Made by a program: the position numbers and the translations under genes. From Deltaproteobacteria bacterium (lineage in GTDB: Bacteria > Desulfobacterota > Binatia > Binatales > Binataceae), in the NCBI GenBank assembly GCA_021827495.1, contig JAKAVN010000005.1, positions 1 through 52,253 on the forward strand: a stretch of DNA of 52,253 nt, given 5' to 3'. Below, piece by piece: positions 35,558-45,127 of this stretch (positions within the stretch are counted from its first letter, which is position 1; each line of letters begins with the position of its first letter). The notes below the pieces were generated by a model, which was not told the DNA's origin, ran no database searches, and saw only the letters and a program-made list of their open reading frames with translations.

Positions 35558-36409
35558 TTAGCCCTTGGGCTCCGCCGGCGGCGGCTGGGGAATACGCTGG
35601 GTCACTATCAGCACCTGTTCGACGCGGCGAAAATCGGCTGCCGGCGCGACGCTGACCGTCAGGAACAGTCCCGGCCCCTCGCGCACCACCGCCGTGACCT
35701 CGCCCACCAAGAGTCCGCGCGGGAAAATCCCGTCCACGCCCGACGTCACTATTGTATCTCCTGGCTTCACGTCCTCCGAACGGTCGACGTACTTCATCAC
35801 CAGCCCGTCGTCGACCACTCCGGCCACGATGCCGCGCACGCGCGAGCGCTGGTCGAAGGCGTCGAGCGCCGAGTTATGGTCGTTAATCAACAGCACGCGC
35901 GAGGAACTCGGGCCCACCGCAATAAGCTTGCCGACCACGCCCGCGGTCGACAACACCGCCATCCCGGCCTCAAACCCCTGGTCGGAGCCGCCTTCCAGCA
36001 GCAGCGTGCGCGCCAGGCCCGAGGCGTCGGCGCCAATCACGTTGGCCGCGATCGACTTGAGCGCGAGCGCCTGCTTGAGTTCGAGCAGATCGCTTAGATG
36101 GAGGTTTTCGACCTCCAGCTCGGCCAGCCGCGCGCGCTGGGTTTCCGCGTGGGCCAACTCGGCGCGCAGCCGCGTGTTGTCCCGCTGCACGCCGACCAGG
36201 TCGAGGTAGTCATGGATGATTCCCGCGCCGCCATCGGTCAGCCGGGCGGCGGCGGTCTGCACCGGGGCCAACGCCGCCATCACCAAGCGGCGCGGTTTGG
36301 CGACCCGCTGGCCAGAATGCACGCCGCTCCACAGGAGGTGGGTGGAAATGAGCAGCAAAAGCGCGCCCGTGATCAGAACGCGGTTGCGCCACAGGAAGTA
36401 GTTTTTCAC
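35558..36409 (-). CDS. mreC: Rod-shape-determining protein MreC
   Basis: A 283-residue bitopic protein. It has an N-terminal anchor (RVLITGALLLLISTHLLW), a coiled coil (DLVGVQRDNTRLRAELAHAETQRARLAELEVENLHLSDLLEL) and the beta-rich MreC core (LLLEGGSDQGFEAGMAVLSTAGVVGKLIAVGPSSSRVLLINDHNSALDAFDQRSRVRGIVAG and DTIVTSGVDGIFPRGLLVGEVTAV). It organises the periplasmic side of the elongasome and activates PBP2. Second gene of the cluster. Confidence 0.96.
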   Translation of the reverse strand: MKNYFLWRNRVLITGALLLLISTHLLWSGVHSGQRVAKPRRLVMAALAPVQTAAARLTDGGAGIIHDYLDLVGVQRDNTRLRAELAHAETQRARLAELEVENLHLSDLLELKQALALKSIAANVIGADASGLARTLLLEGGSDQGFEAGMAVLSTAGVVGKLIAVGPSSSRVLLINDHNSALDAFDQRSRVRGIVAGVVDDGLVMKYVDRSEDVKPGDTIVTSGVDGIFPRGLLVGEVTAVVREGPGLFLTVSVAPAADFRRVEQVLIVTQRIPQPPPAEPKG

Positions 36410-36461
36410 CGCTTTGCGCTTCAGCGATGCCTCAGGACGTCATCGACCGGGCCGCTTACGC

Positions 36462-37526
<1,065 letters not shown>

Positions 37527-37669
37527 TCACCCAGACTTCCGCATCGACCCCCCAAGTAAAGATCGGCCAAGGCCCGGGGCTTCGCGCGGTAAAGGAATTT
37601 TTAGACGTGCCCGAGACCTATGAAGAAGCTAACAGACGCGTATCGCCCGAGGCAAGGCGCAAACCCGAT

Positions 37670-37698
37670 TTGCGCGATTAAAAGCCACAAAATATGAT
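37670..37698 (+). promoter_or_regulatory. Promoter placing the PpiD-like start codon at the transcript end
   Basis: TTGCGC (37670-37675), 17-nt spacer, TATGAT (37693-37698). The ATG at 37708 is only 9 nt past the -10, so transcription would begin within a few bases of the start codon and no Shine-Dalgarno is present. A leaderless mRNA is implied if this promoter is used. Confidence 0.45.
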
Positions 37699-37707
37699 GG
37701 ATACGCA

Positions 37708-39624
37708 ATGCTCGACCTAATGCGCAAGCACGCGTACTCATGGCTGACCCGCGCCGTCGTCATCGGTCTCATCGCGGTGTTCGCCTTCTGGGGCGTTGGC
37801 ACGGGCCTGTTCAATCGCATAAAGCCCGTCGCCACCGTCGACGGCCATCAGATCCTGACCAAGGATATCGACCAGCAAGCCCAGCAGTTGCGCCGCCGGC
37901 TCGAACAAATCTATGGACCCGAGGCGGCGGCGGCGATGGCCCGCTTCAACGTCCGCGAGCAGGCGCTCGAGCAGCTCATCGATCAACAACTTGTGCTCGA
38001 TGAAGCAAATCGTTTGGGGCTAAGGATAAGCGGTGCCGCTTTGAAGCGAATGATCGAATCGCAGTCGGCCTTCCAAGTCGACGGCCACTTCGACGTCGCC
38101 ATCTACCGGACGGCCTTGCGCGGCGAGAATATGCGCCCGGCCGACTTCGAATCCGACGTGCGGCTCGATATGCTCCAGCAACTGATGCAGCGGATGGTGA
38201 CCGAGACGGTCGAGATCGGCAACGCCGAGGCTCGCCAGACTTACGATCAGCTCAACCTGAAGCTCGCGATGTCCTACGTCGAAATACCGTACAAAGATTT
38301 TGAATCGGCTATCACTGCCACTGATAAGCAAATCGCCGACTTCTACCAGGCGCATCGCGAACAGTTCCGCGAGCCCGAGCGCATCTCGTTCGACTTCATC
38401 CGCTACGACCCCGACAAGCTGGCGGCCAAGGTCAATCCTTCCGATAAGGAGATCCAGGAATATTACAACCGCTACCGCGACTCGGGCTTCACTCATCCCG
38501 AGCAGGTCCGCGCGCGCCATATTCTGATTGCCGTGGCGGCTGACGCCACACCCGCCCAAAGGGCCGCCGCCAAGGCCAAGGCCGACGGCCTCCTGAAGCA
38601 GATCAAGGCCGGGGCTGACTTTGCCAAGCTTGCCCGGCAATACTCCGAAGACCCGGGGACCAAGAACAACGGCGGCGACCTCGGCTATTTCTCGCAGGGC
38701 GAGATGATAAAGCCCTTTGCTGACGCGGTATTCAGGATGAAGGCGGGCGAGATGACGGTGGTCCAGACCCAGTACGGCTACCATGTCATCAAGGTCGAGG
38801 ATCACAAGCTTGCCCATGTCGAAACGCTGCAGGAGGCGCGCCCGCAGATTATCGCGGCACTGCGCCATCGCGCCGGCGCCGAGCAGGCCCATCAGGAGAT
38901 CGATCAGGATCTCGCGGCGGCGCTGTCCGGCAAGAACTTCCGGGAGCTGGCGGACAAACGCGGGCTCGACCTCGTCAAGACCCCGTTGCTCGCCGTTGGC
39001 GAGCGCACGCCCGAGATTACCGACCCGCACGTGGTGCAGGAGGCCTTCAAGCTCAACCCCAACGATGTGCGCGTAATCAACGGCCGTGACGCGCAATACA
39101 TGGTCCATCTGGTCGAGCGCAAACCGAGCTATCTGCCCAAGCTCGCCGAGATCGAGACCAAGGTGCGTGTCGCGCTGGTGCGTCAAATGGCCGAGGCCAA
39201 GGCGCTGGAGCAGGCCACCGCCTTCCTCAAGCAGGCTAAGGATGCGGCCGGTTTTGCCGCGGCGGCCGCTGCCGCCAAGCTCGCGGTCCATACCACGGGC
39301 GAGTTCTCGCGCGCCGACAATTCGCTCCCAGGCATCGGCAAGTTTCACGAGGCGGTGCAGGCGGCCTCAATGCTGCCCAAGGTGCCCACGCTCATCACCC
39401 GCCCGCTCGCACTAGACGGCAACGCCTACGTCTTCGAAGTCAGCAGTCGCACGCCGCCGAGCGACGATCAATGGAAGCAAGCGAAGGATGCGTTCATGGG
39501 CGAGCTGCTGAAACAGCGCCAGGCGCAGGCCTGGGAGAGCTTTGTCCAGGAACTGCGGGCGCGCGCCCAGATCTCCGTGCATCCCGAGCTTATCGGCGAG
39601 CAACCGTCCGAAACGCCGATGTAG
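37708..39624 (+). CDS. PpiD/SurA-type periplasmic peptidyl-prolyl isomerase and chaperone
   Basis: A 638-residue protein. One N-terminal membrane anchor (WLTRAVVIGLIAVFAFWGVGTGLF) is followed by a SurA/PpiD N-domain (VATVDGHQILTKDIDQQAQQL through LIDQQLVLDEANRLGLRISGAALKRMIE). A parvulin domain lies at about 265-370 (VRARHILIAVAAD, FAKLARQYSEDPGTKNNGGDLGYFSQGEMIKPFADAVFRMKAGEMTVVQTQYGYHVIKVE). A second, degenerate isomerase-like region follows. It assists folding of exported and outer-membrane proteins. A lysine-rich linker (AAAKAKADGLLKQIKAG) falls inside the parvulin part. Confidence 0.92.
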   Translation: MLDLMRKHAYSWLTRAVVIGLIAVFAFWGVGTGLFNRIKPVATVDGHQILTKDIDQQAQQLRRRLEQIYGPEAAAAMARFNVREQALEQLIDQQLVLDEANRLGLRISGAALKRMIESQSAFQVDGHFDVAIYRTALRGENMRPADFESDVRLDMLQQLMQRMVTETVEIGNAEARQTYDQLNLKLAMSYVEIPYKDFESAITATDKQIADFYQAHREQFREPERISFDFIRYDPDKLAAKVNPSDKEIQEYYNRYRDSGFTHPEQVRARHILIAVAADATPAQRAAAKAKADGLLKQIKAGADFAKLARQYSEDPGTKNNGGDLGYFSQGEMIKPFADAVFRMKAGEMTVVQTQYGYHVIKVEDHKLAHVETLQEARPQIIAALRHRAGAEQAHQEIDQDLAAALSGKNFRELADKRGLDLVKTPLLAVGERTPEITDPHVVQEAFKLNPNDVRVINGRDAQYMVHLVERKPSYLPKLAEIETKVRVALVRQMAEAKALEQATAFLKQAKDAAGFAAAAAAAKLAVHTTGEFSRADNSLPGIGKFHEAVQAASMLPKVPTLITRPLALDGNAYVFEVSSRTPPSDDQWKQAKDAFMGELLKQRQAQAWESFVQELRARAQISVHPELIGEQPSETPM

Positions 39625-39671
39625 CGCGGTTCGGCGCAAGGTTCGATACGCGAACGCAAAGCGGGGCAGCC

Positions 39672-39798
39672 TTAACAGGTTGCGGAAAAACCCGGCGAAA
39701 GACGATTGCGGCGAAGGGTAAGCATTACTACGATCATGAGAGTGGGCCTTGGATTAATGTTGTTAGGGGTCAAAAATCCTTTTTCCGCAACCTGCTAA
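39672..39798. mobile_element. MITE-like element with 19-bp terminal inverted repeats
   Basis: TTAACAGGTTGCGGAAAAA (39672-39690) and the reverse complement of TTAGCAGGTTGCGGAAAAA (39780-39798) match at 18 of 19 bases. The 127-bp unit holds no ORF and its interior is AT-richer than the flanks. Ends of this type are found in insertion sequences, so this looks like a non-autonomous miniature element mobilised in trans. No convincing target-site duplication is visible. It sits between the PpiD-like gene and the esterase. Confidence 0.6.
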
Positions 39799-39812
39799 AG
39801 GCGGAATAACGA

Positions 39813-40637
39813 ATGAGTTCGTCAGAAGACGATCCCCACCCAGCTAACTTAGGCGTCGACACCAGCGAGTTTCTCCTCCCCGGCACCGGGGTGAGCGCAT
39901 TGCTCATCCACGGGCTAAGCGGTACGCCTTTCGAAATGCGCTACCCGGGCGAGCGGCTGGCCGCGGCCGGTGCGCGTGTGTGCGGCGTGCGGCTGGCCGG
40001 CCATGCCGGCGCACCCGAGGAACTGGGCGCCGCGACTCACGCGCAGTGGTACGAGAGCGTGGTCGAGGGCTTCGAGCGGGTACATCGCTACGGCGATCCG
40101 GTGGTCGTGATCGGGCTCTCGATGGGCGCCGTGCTGGCGGCGCGCCTGGCCGCCGATCAGCGCGAGGCGGTGGCGGGAGTGGTGATGCTGTCGCCGGCGT
40201 TTTTCCTGCCGCTGTGGGTGCGCGGGCCGCTCAAGGCCTTAGGCGCGCTGGGCCCGTTCGCCGACCGCATCTACTTGCGCAGCAAGGGATCGGATATTCA
40301 TGACGCCGCCGCCCGCGGCGTGCATCCATCGGCGCGCCTGATGCCGCTTAGCGCGGTGTTCGAGATGCTGAACTTGTCGGCGGCGGTGCGCCCGCGCCTT
40401 TACCGCGTCATCCAGCCCGCGCTCATCATCCACAGCCGCCGCGACCATACCTGTCCGATGCGCCGCAATGTCGACTTTGTGCTCGGCCACTTGGGCAGCG
40501 CGCAAAAGCGCGCCGTGATCCTCGAGGAGAGCTTCCACGTGGTCACGGTGGACAGCGAAAGAGAACGCGTGGCCTCCGAAGTGATCGATTTCGTCAGCGC
40601 GTTTCGCACCGCTCAAGTTTCCACCGCGATCGGCTGA
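39813..40637 (+). CDS. Alpha/beta hydrolase, Est30-like carboxylesterase
   Basis: A 274-residue serine esterase. ALLIHGLSGTPFEMRYPGERLAAAGARVCGVRLAGHAG is typical of Est30 or monoacylglycerol-lipase-like enzymes. The triad is readable: Ser in VIGLSMGAVLAARLA, Asp in IIHSRRDHTCPMR and His in EESFHVVTVDSERERVASEVIDF. The ribosome site AAAGGCGG lies at the border with the upstream MITE, so that insertion may have shaped its leader. Likely cytoplasmic; short-chain ester hydrolysis is inferred. Confidence 0.9.
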   Translation: MSSSEDDPHPANLGVDTSEFLLPGTGVSALLIHGLSGTPFEMRYPGERLAAAGARVCGVRLAGHAGAPEELGAATHAQWYESVVEGFERVHRYGDPVVVIGLSMGAVLAARLAADQREAVAGVVMLSPAFFLPLWVRGPLKALGALGPFADRIYLRSKGSDIHDAAARGVHPSARLMPLSAVFEMLNLSAAVRPRLYRVIQPALIIHSRRDHTCPMRRNVDFVLGHLGSAQKRAVILEESFHVVTVDSERERVASEVIDFVSAFRTAQVSTAIG

Positions 40638-40742
40638 CCGGCGCCCGCCGGGTTCCAACGCCCATTTTCGCAAAATCGCGTGGGCGCGGGGAATAAAATA
40701 AGAAGATTGAGGCGGACTACGGTCGCGTGATCGGCGCGCCGA

Positions 40743-41483
40743 TCAACGCGCAGCGGAATCGCTCAGCCTAAACCCCGGATTCCAGCCCAACTCGCGGCGC
40801 GCCCGCGCGCTCGATACCGCGCCGTCGTCCTCGGCGACGTTGTAAATTCCCGGCGCGCCCCGCGCGATCGCGAGCACCGCCGCCCACGCCGCCGCGTCGA
40901 CGTGTACCGCCGGCTTGCCCGGCGCCACGTCAAATCCGGTGCCGAACCCGTAAAAGTAGCCGTAACGCAGCACGATGCCGTCCAGCCTGGGTGTCGCGGC
41001 CGTGAGCCGCTCCAAGGTTACGACTGCTTCCATCGTTGTCCGCCACGGCTCCTCGGCCGGTGAAATGAGCGGATCGCTTTCGTCGTGCGGTTCTTGCCCC
41101 GGCGCGTAAACGAACGCGATGCTCTGGGCGATAAGCCGGCGCGCGCCCGCGCGCAGCGCGGCATCGAGCAGGTTGCGCGTCCCCTCGATTCTAAGCCGTG
41201 CATTGCGCAGCAATCCCGCGGCCATCAATTCCGGCTTGAGCCCGGGCGGCAGGTCGGTAAGTTGATGGATGACGACGTCGGGGCGCGCCGCTGCGACTGC
41301 GGCGCCGAGCGCGGCCGCATCGTAGACATCAACCACGGCCGGCGTGATTCCGGCGGCGCGCAACTGTTCGGCCTTTGATGCGGCGCGCGTGGCGCCGGTC
41401 ACCTCGTAGCCGGCTTCGCGCAGCAGCGGCAGCATCCGCCGCCCTATCGCACCGGTTGCTCCAGCCAGAAAGATTTTTTTCAC
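40743..41483 (-). CDS. NAD(P)-dependent epimerase/dehydratase-like protein (extended SDR)
   Basis: A 246-residue Rossmann protein. I chose GTG 41483 (MKKIFLAGATGAIGRRMLPLL) because GGAG lies 9 nt upstream; the track's TTG 41492 adds three residues. GATGAIG is the cofactor loop, and VVDVYDAAALGAAVAAARPDVVIHQLTDL and LLDAALRAGARRLIAQSIAFVYAPG follow the pattern. YxxxK is not seen where expected (EEPWRTTMEAVVTLERLT), so it is an atypical member. LRYGYFYGFGTGFD fits sugar or flavonoid-type epimerases. Substrate unknown. Confidence 0.85.
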   Translation of the reverse strand: MKKIFLAGATGAIGRRMLPLLREAGYEVTGATRAASKAEQLRAAGITPAVVDVYDAAALGAAVAAARPDVVIHQLTDLPPGLKPELMAAGLLRNARLRIEGTRNLLDAALRAGARRLIAQSIAFVYAPGQEPHDESDPLISPAEEPWRTTMEAVVTLERLTAATPRLDGIVLRYGYFYGFGTGFDVAPGKPAVHVDAAAWAAVLAIARGAPGIYNVAEDDGAVSSARARRELGWNPGFRLSDSAAR

Positions 41484-41926
41484 CAATCCCAACTCCGCGC
41501 CTGCGTTGTCGGCGCCGCGCTACATTTGTTCATGGCGCCGAGGCTCGCGCGAGCGCCACCGCCCTTGGCGTTCTCCAGCCCTGTGGGCCACTTCGCTCGA
41601 GCATTCAGCAACCGTGTGGCTTGCTACGGGCTATCTGTACCGGCCGCGACCCTCAAACATTTCCTCAGAAAAGCGTCAAGATCGGCATCCGCTATGCGCG
41701 CAAGCTCGCCAAAGTTAGTATCCTTATTGCAGTCTTTGCCTGCGGATTCTTTGCGCCCGTATGAGCTGTCGTCAAGAGAGTGTACTCGTGCAATACATGG
41801 GTGGCACTTTTGGAGATGAGGATTTATGGCGCGGGGGTGTGTTGGAGGCGTCGGCCCGCAATTGCCGCCTTGCCAGCCCATTGATAAATTGCGGACAGGG
41901 AAGGGCCACAAGGCGAAAGCGCATCG
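41484..41926. other. 443-bp gap without a recognisable gene
   Basis: The divergent gap between the epimerase and the zinc-ribbon gene has short ORFs on both strands. None has a good ribosome site, family motif or consistent GC3. The minus-strand reading FGELARIADADLDAFLRKCL looks locally protein-like and might be a relic, but I could not extend it. Composition is AT-richer at 41650-41830, where promoters for 41927 may lie. Confidence 0.4.
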
Positions 41927-42457
41927 ATGATGCCAGAAAATCCAGCGGACAAAAACGACGCATCGCAAGGCGCGCCGACTGCGCCAGCACCAGCCGCGGC
42001 GGTGAAACCCGCCGCGGTGGCTGCGGCGCCGGCCGCCGCCAAGGCGGCCGCGCCCCAGCCACCGCCACCGCCCAAGCCTCAACCGGTCGACGAATTCGAT
42101 CCGCTCGGATGGGACGTCCCGATCATCTGCAAGAACTGCAACCAGCGCTTCATCGTACCCTACCGCAACTTTCACACCGGCGTGGTCTTCCATTGCCCGT
42201 CATGCCAAGGCTCATGGGTTCCCAACACGACCATCGCCACGGGGATGCGTCGCGTGTTCGAGGACTTCTGGGGCCCGCGCAAACTAGCCCGCGCGGCTTT
42301 CGAGCGCGGCGAACTAAAGCTCGAGCGCGCCGGGTTCGAGCGCCGGCGGGCGGAGGAACTCGAGGCCTTCAAGCAGCGGCTCGAGCGGCTGGCCACGGAG
42401 TTGAAGCCGGCGGGCAAGCTGGTGCGTCCCAAGGGCCTTGCGGCGATGTTCAGCTAG
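41927..42457 (+). CDS. Zinc-ribbon protein with Pro/Ala-rich N-terminus and coiled-coil end
   Basis: A 176-residue protein. Residues 1-55 are Ala/Pro-rich and disordered (KPAAVAAAPAAAKAAAPQPPPPPKPQP). Residues about 65-95 form a four-Cys zinc ribbon: IICKNCNQRFIVPYRNFHTGVVFHCPSCQGSWVP. The rest is charged helix (AFERGELKLERAGFERRRAEELEAFKQRLERLATEL), probably coiled coil. No enzyme motif. It is followed after 16 nt by the degenerate sensor gene, so the two are probably cotranscribed and may interact. Confidence 0.75.
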   Translation: MMPENPADKNDASQGAPTAPAPAAAVKPAAVAAAPAAAKAAAPQPPPPPKPQPVDEFDPLGWDVPIICKNCNQRFIVPYRNFHTGVVFHCPSCQGSWVPNTTIATGMRRVFEDFWGPRKLARAAFERGELKLERAGFERRRAEELEAFKQRLERLATELKPAGKLVRPKGLAAMFS

Positions 42458-42473
42458 CCGCTCCGATTCATAG

Positions 42474-43856
42474 ATGAGCCTGCGGGCGAAATTCGCGGCG
42501 GTCTTTCTGCTCCTGCTCATTCTGCCGATAATCGCGGTCACCGCGCTCGAGCTCGACCGCACGATTGCCGTGATGGTCGAGGACCTCGGCGATTCGGCCT
42601 CGCTGCTGATCGATCTGACGTTCGAGCAGCTGCGCGCGGTGCCGGGCGCCGCCGCCGGGCAGGAAGCGCTTGCGGCGCTGCACGACAACCGGCCGTTGCA
42701 GGCCTTCATCGAGTCCTCGCAGGCCTTCGGCAAGGCGGTCGTCTACTTACGCATCGAGCAGCTCGACGGCACGATCGTCGCCGGCGGGCGGGCGGGAACG
42801 TCGGGTTTCGCCGACGCTCCCGCGGCCTTCGACGATCTCCAGGCTATCGCCACCGGATGGTGGCCGCTGTCGGCGATTCGCGCATTGTGGGCGGCGCACA
42901 ACTACGAGATGAGCCGGGTGGTGCAGGCGGACGGCAAGCCGATCGCGATCATCGCGGTCGGCATCTCGACCAGCCTGATCGCGCCCAAGCTCCATCAGGC
43001 ATTGGCGCGGATCCTGGTGGTGGCCGCGTGCGCGGTGGCGCTGAGCCTGCTGGGCGCCGCGTTCTTCGGCGGCCTGGTGTTAGGCCCGCTCGCCGCCATC
43101 ACCAGCGGCGTCGAGCAGATGACCGTGGGCCACGGCGAGGTCAAGGTTTCGGTCACCGGCTCCGACGAGCTGGGCGTGCTGGCCGCCAAGTTCAACCAGC
43201 TCTCGGAGAAAGTCCGGCTGAACCATGTCCAGTGGGAGGCCGAGCGCGACCAGCTGGTGAACGTCTTTCACTCGATCAGCGACGCGGTGCTGGTACTCGA
43301 TTTGAACGCGGCCGTGCTGTTCGCCAATGCCGAGGCCGAGGGCCGGCTGGGACTGCCGGCGGGCGGGATCGCCGCCGGCAAACCGCTCGCGCGGTTGCTG
43401 GGCGGCGACAACCCGCTGATCAGGATAATCGAGACCGCGCGCAACGCCGGCCAGGGAGTTCATGACGTGCCAATCGAGATGGGCGACGGCGCTCATCACG
43501 TACACTTCCTGGTCTCGGTCTTTGCGCTGGGGCTCGAGCCGCCGTCGCCCGCAATGCTGGTGATCCTGCGCGACCTCGAGCCGGTGCGCGGGCTGCGCAA
43601 CGTGGTCGATCATTCGGATCGCCTGATCAGTCTCGGCGAAGTGATCTCCGACGTGGCGCGCCAGATTCGCAACCCGCTCAGCGCGATCAGCTCGCAACTG
43701 GATCTTTTGCGCCGCGAGGCCGAGCACGGCCAGCCGGTCGGAGAGCGCGTGCACGCACTGCGCGATGAAATCCGCCGCCTCGACAAGGCGGTCGAGGCGC
43801 TCAACCCGTTCATGGCGCCGCAGGGTTCCGGGCCGCGCGGGAAACGGACGGCCTGA
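42474..43856 (+). CDS. Degenerate sensor-kinase-like protein (HAMP-PAS-DHp, no phosphoacceptor His, no ATPase domain)
   Basis: A 460-residue membrane protein. Anchors at about 7-27 and 178-205 flank an extracytoplasmic sensor. A HAMP domain (GPLAAITSGVEQMTVGHGEVKVSVTGSDELGVLAAKFNQLSEKV), a PAS domain (LVNVFHSISDAVLVLDLNAAVLFANAEAEGRLG) and a dimerisation helix follow. In the H-box the usual HEIRNPLSA reads RQIRNPLSA, so Arg396 replaces the phosphorylated His. The helix ends LRDEIRRLDKAVEALNPFMAP and the protein stops 15 residues later where the HATPase domain should begin. It can sense and dimerise but cannot autophosphorylate. A scaffold or dominant partner role is inferred. Confidence 0.85.
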   Translation: MSLRAKFAAVFLLLLILPIIAVTALELDRTIAVMVEDLGDSASLLIDLTFEQLRAVPGAAAGQEALAALHDNRPLQAFIESSQAFGKAVVYLRIEQLDGTIVAGGRAGTSGFADAPAAFDDLQAIATGWWPLSAIRALWAAHNYEMSRVVQADGKPIAIIAVGISTSLIAPKLHQALARILVVAACAVALSLLGAAFFGGLVLGPLAAITSGVEQMTVGHGEVKVSVTGSDELGVLAAKFNQLSEKVRLNHVQWEAERDQLVNVFHSISDAVLVLDLNAAVLFANAEAEGRLGLPAGGIAAGKPLARLLGGDNPLIRIIETARNAGQGVHDVPIEMGDGAHHVHFLVSVFALGLEPPSPAMLVILRDLEPVRGLRNVVDHSDRLISLGEVISDVARQIRNPLSAISSQLDLLRREAEHGQPVGERVHALRDEIRRLDKAVEALNPFMAPQGSGPRGKRTA

Positions 43857-43917
43857 TTGGCCGCGCGCGGCAACGGTTCACGAACTTGCCGGCGGCCGCC
43901 TTGCCGGCGCAGCCCGG

Positions 43918-44943
43918 CTAGCTGGTATGCACCATGGGGCCGGGCTTTTCGAGCGCGACGCCGTCCGTTTGCGCCTCGGCGGCGCTCTCCGGCTCTTCAT
44001 CCAGCACGCGGATCTCGTGCGGATTCAGGGTGCGCGCCAGCGCCAGCATTCTAAGCGCGGCGGATTCGAGCACGCGCCCGAGCCATCGCCGCACCGGCGC
44101 GCCATTCCCGCCCGGCGCCTGCGCGCGCAACGTGGAGAAGAGGCTGTCGTACTCGGTCACCGCCGCCTCGACCATCCGCGTGTCGACCATCCTGGCGCCG
44201 CCGGAGTACGCGAGCAGCATCGCGTTGTGGCACAGCACGTTGATGCGGCGCGGGATGCCGCCGCTGTGGCGGACCAGGTAGCGCAAGGCTCCCGGCTTGA
44301 AGATTCTCTCGGCGGCGCCGTTGACCACCTGCAGCCGCTGCTCGATGTACCCATGGCATTCGGCCCGCTGCAGGGGATTGAGTACGGTCTTGGCGCCGAT
44401 CCGCTGTTCGAGCTGGCGCAGCGACGGATTGGTCAGCCGGCGCAGCAGCTCGGGCTGCCCGATGAAAACGAAGTGAAGCTGCTTCTCGTCGGGTTTTCCG
44501 CTGTTCGACAGCAGGCGCAACTGCTCCATCGTCTCGTCATTGAGGCCCTGCGCCTCGTCCATCATTATTACCGCGCGCGCGCCCGGCTTGAGTGCGCAAA
44601 GGAAATCGTTCACCGCCTCGAGGTCGGCCAGCTTGCTTCTGCGCTGGGTCTTGATCCCGAGTTGCTTCATGATCACCTTCACCATCTCTTCGAAGGTCAA
44701 CTTGGGATTGCTCAGGTAGGCAGTGCGCACGTTCTCGTACTGGCGGGCGAGGATCGCCAGCGCGAGCGTCGTTTTGCCAGTCCCAACCTCGCCGATCAGG
44801 ACGGTAAAGCCGCTCGGCTCATGCAACAGCCCCCATTCCAGGGCGGCGTAGGCCTCCCGATGCTCCTTGCTCATGTAAAGCTGGGCAGGCGATGAAGTGA
44901 GTTGGAACGGCGGACCGGTGAGGCCGAAGTGGCTATAGTACAT
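43918..44943 (-). CDS. ExeA/GspA-type AAA ATPase
   Basis: A 341-residue ATPase from ATG 44943 (MYYSHFGLTGPPFQLTSSPAQLYMSKEHREAYAALEWGL); the track start at 44985 lacks a ribosome site. Walker A is GEVGTGKTT, Walker B AVIMMDEAQGL, followed by LRLLSNSGKPDEKQLHFVFIGQPELLRRL and GGIPRRINVLCHNAML. ExeA-like proteins work with a peptidoglycan-binding partner in type II secretion, or in polysaccharide export and transposition complexes. No secretion genes are nearby and the protein lacks a C-terminal peptidoglycan-binding domain, so its partner is unknown. Confidence 0.88.
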   Translation of the reverse strand: MYYSHFGLTGPPFQLTSSPAQLYMSKEHREAYAALEWGLLHEPSGFTVLIGEVGTGKTTLALAILARQYENVRTAYLSNPKLTFEEMVKVIMKQLGIKTQRRSKLADLEAVNDFLCALKPGARAVIMMDEAQGLNDETMEQLRLLSNSGKPDEKQLHFVFIGQPELLRRLTNPSLRQLEQRIGAKTVLNPLQRAECHGYIEQRLQVVNGAAERIFKPGALRYLVRHSGGIPRRINVLCHNAMLLAYSGGARMVDTRMVEAAVTEYDSLFSTLRAQAPGGNGAPVRRWLGRVLESAALRMLALARTLNPHEIRVLDEEPESAAEAQTDGVALEKPGPMVHTS

Positions 44944-45068
44944 GGGCCTTCTGCGTCTCCTCTCGCGCAACTGCTGGTGCGCCAAGGCCGTTCGGCGCGG
45001 CCGTCTTCATGGCGCAGCCGAACCGCCCGGCACCGCGATCCCTCAATGGGACAGCCTGCGCACGCAGG

Positions 45069-45127
45069 TTACTATGTCAATGCAATTAGTGTCAAGGCAC
45101 CCTTATTTAAGCCTATACCTAATTTAA
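45069..45127 (-). promoter_or_regulatory. Promoter region of the ExeA-like gene with paired direct repeats
   Basis: On the minus strand TTGACA (45090-45095) is 15 nt from TAGTAA (45069-45074); a second TTGACA occupies 45075-45080. Upstream, TTAAATTAGG (45118-45127) and TTAAATAAGG (45101-45110) are direct repeats with one mismatch, 17 bp apart. That spacing puts both on one face of the helix, as for a dimeric or cooperative activator. The spacer between -35 and -10 is short. Nothing else is seen in 44944-45281. Confidence 0.4.

Noticed and set aside
38020-39348. 442-codon minus-strand ORF
   Set aside because: Shadow of the PpiD-like gene.
41624-42193. 189-codon minus-strand ORF
   Set aside because: Mostly antisense to the Ala/Pro-rich start of the zinc-ribbon gene; the Gly/Arg-rich product is typical of a shadow.
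45075-45095. Sigma-54 promoter
   Set aside because: TTGACAC and TTGCA are too close together for the -24/-12 spacing.
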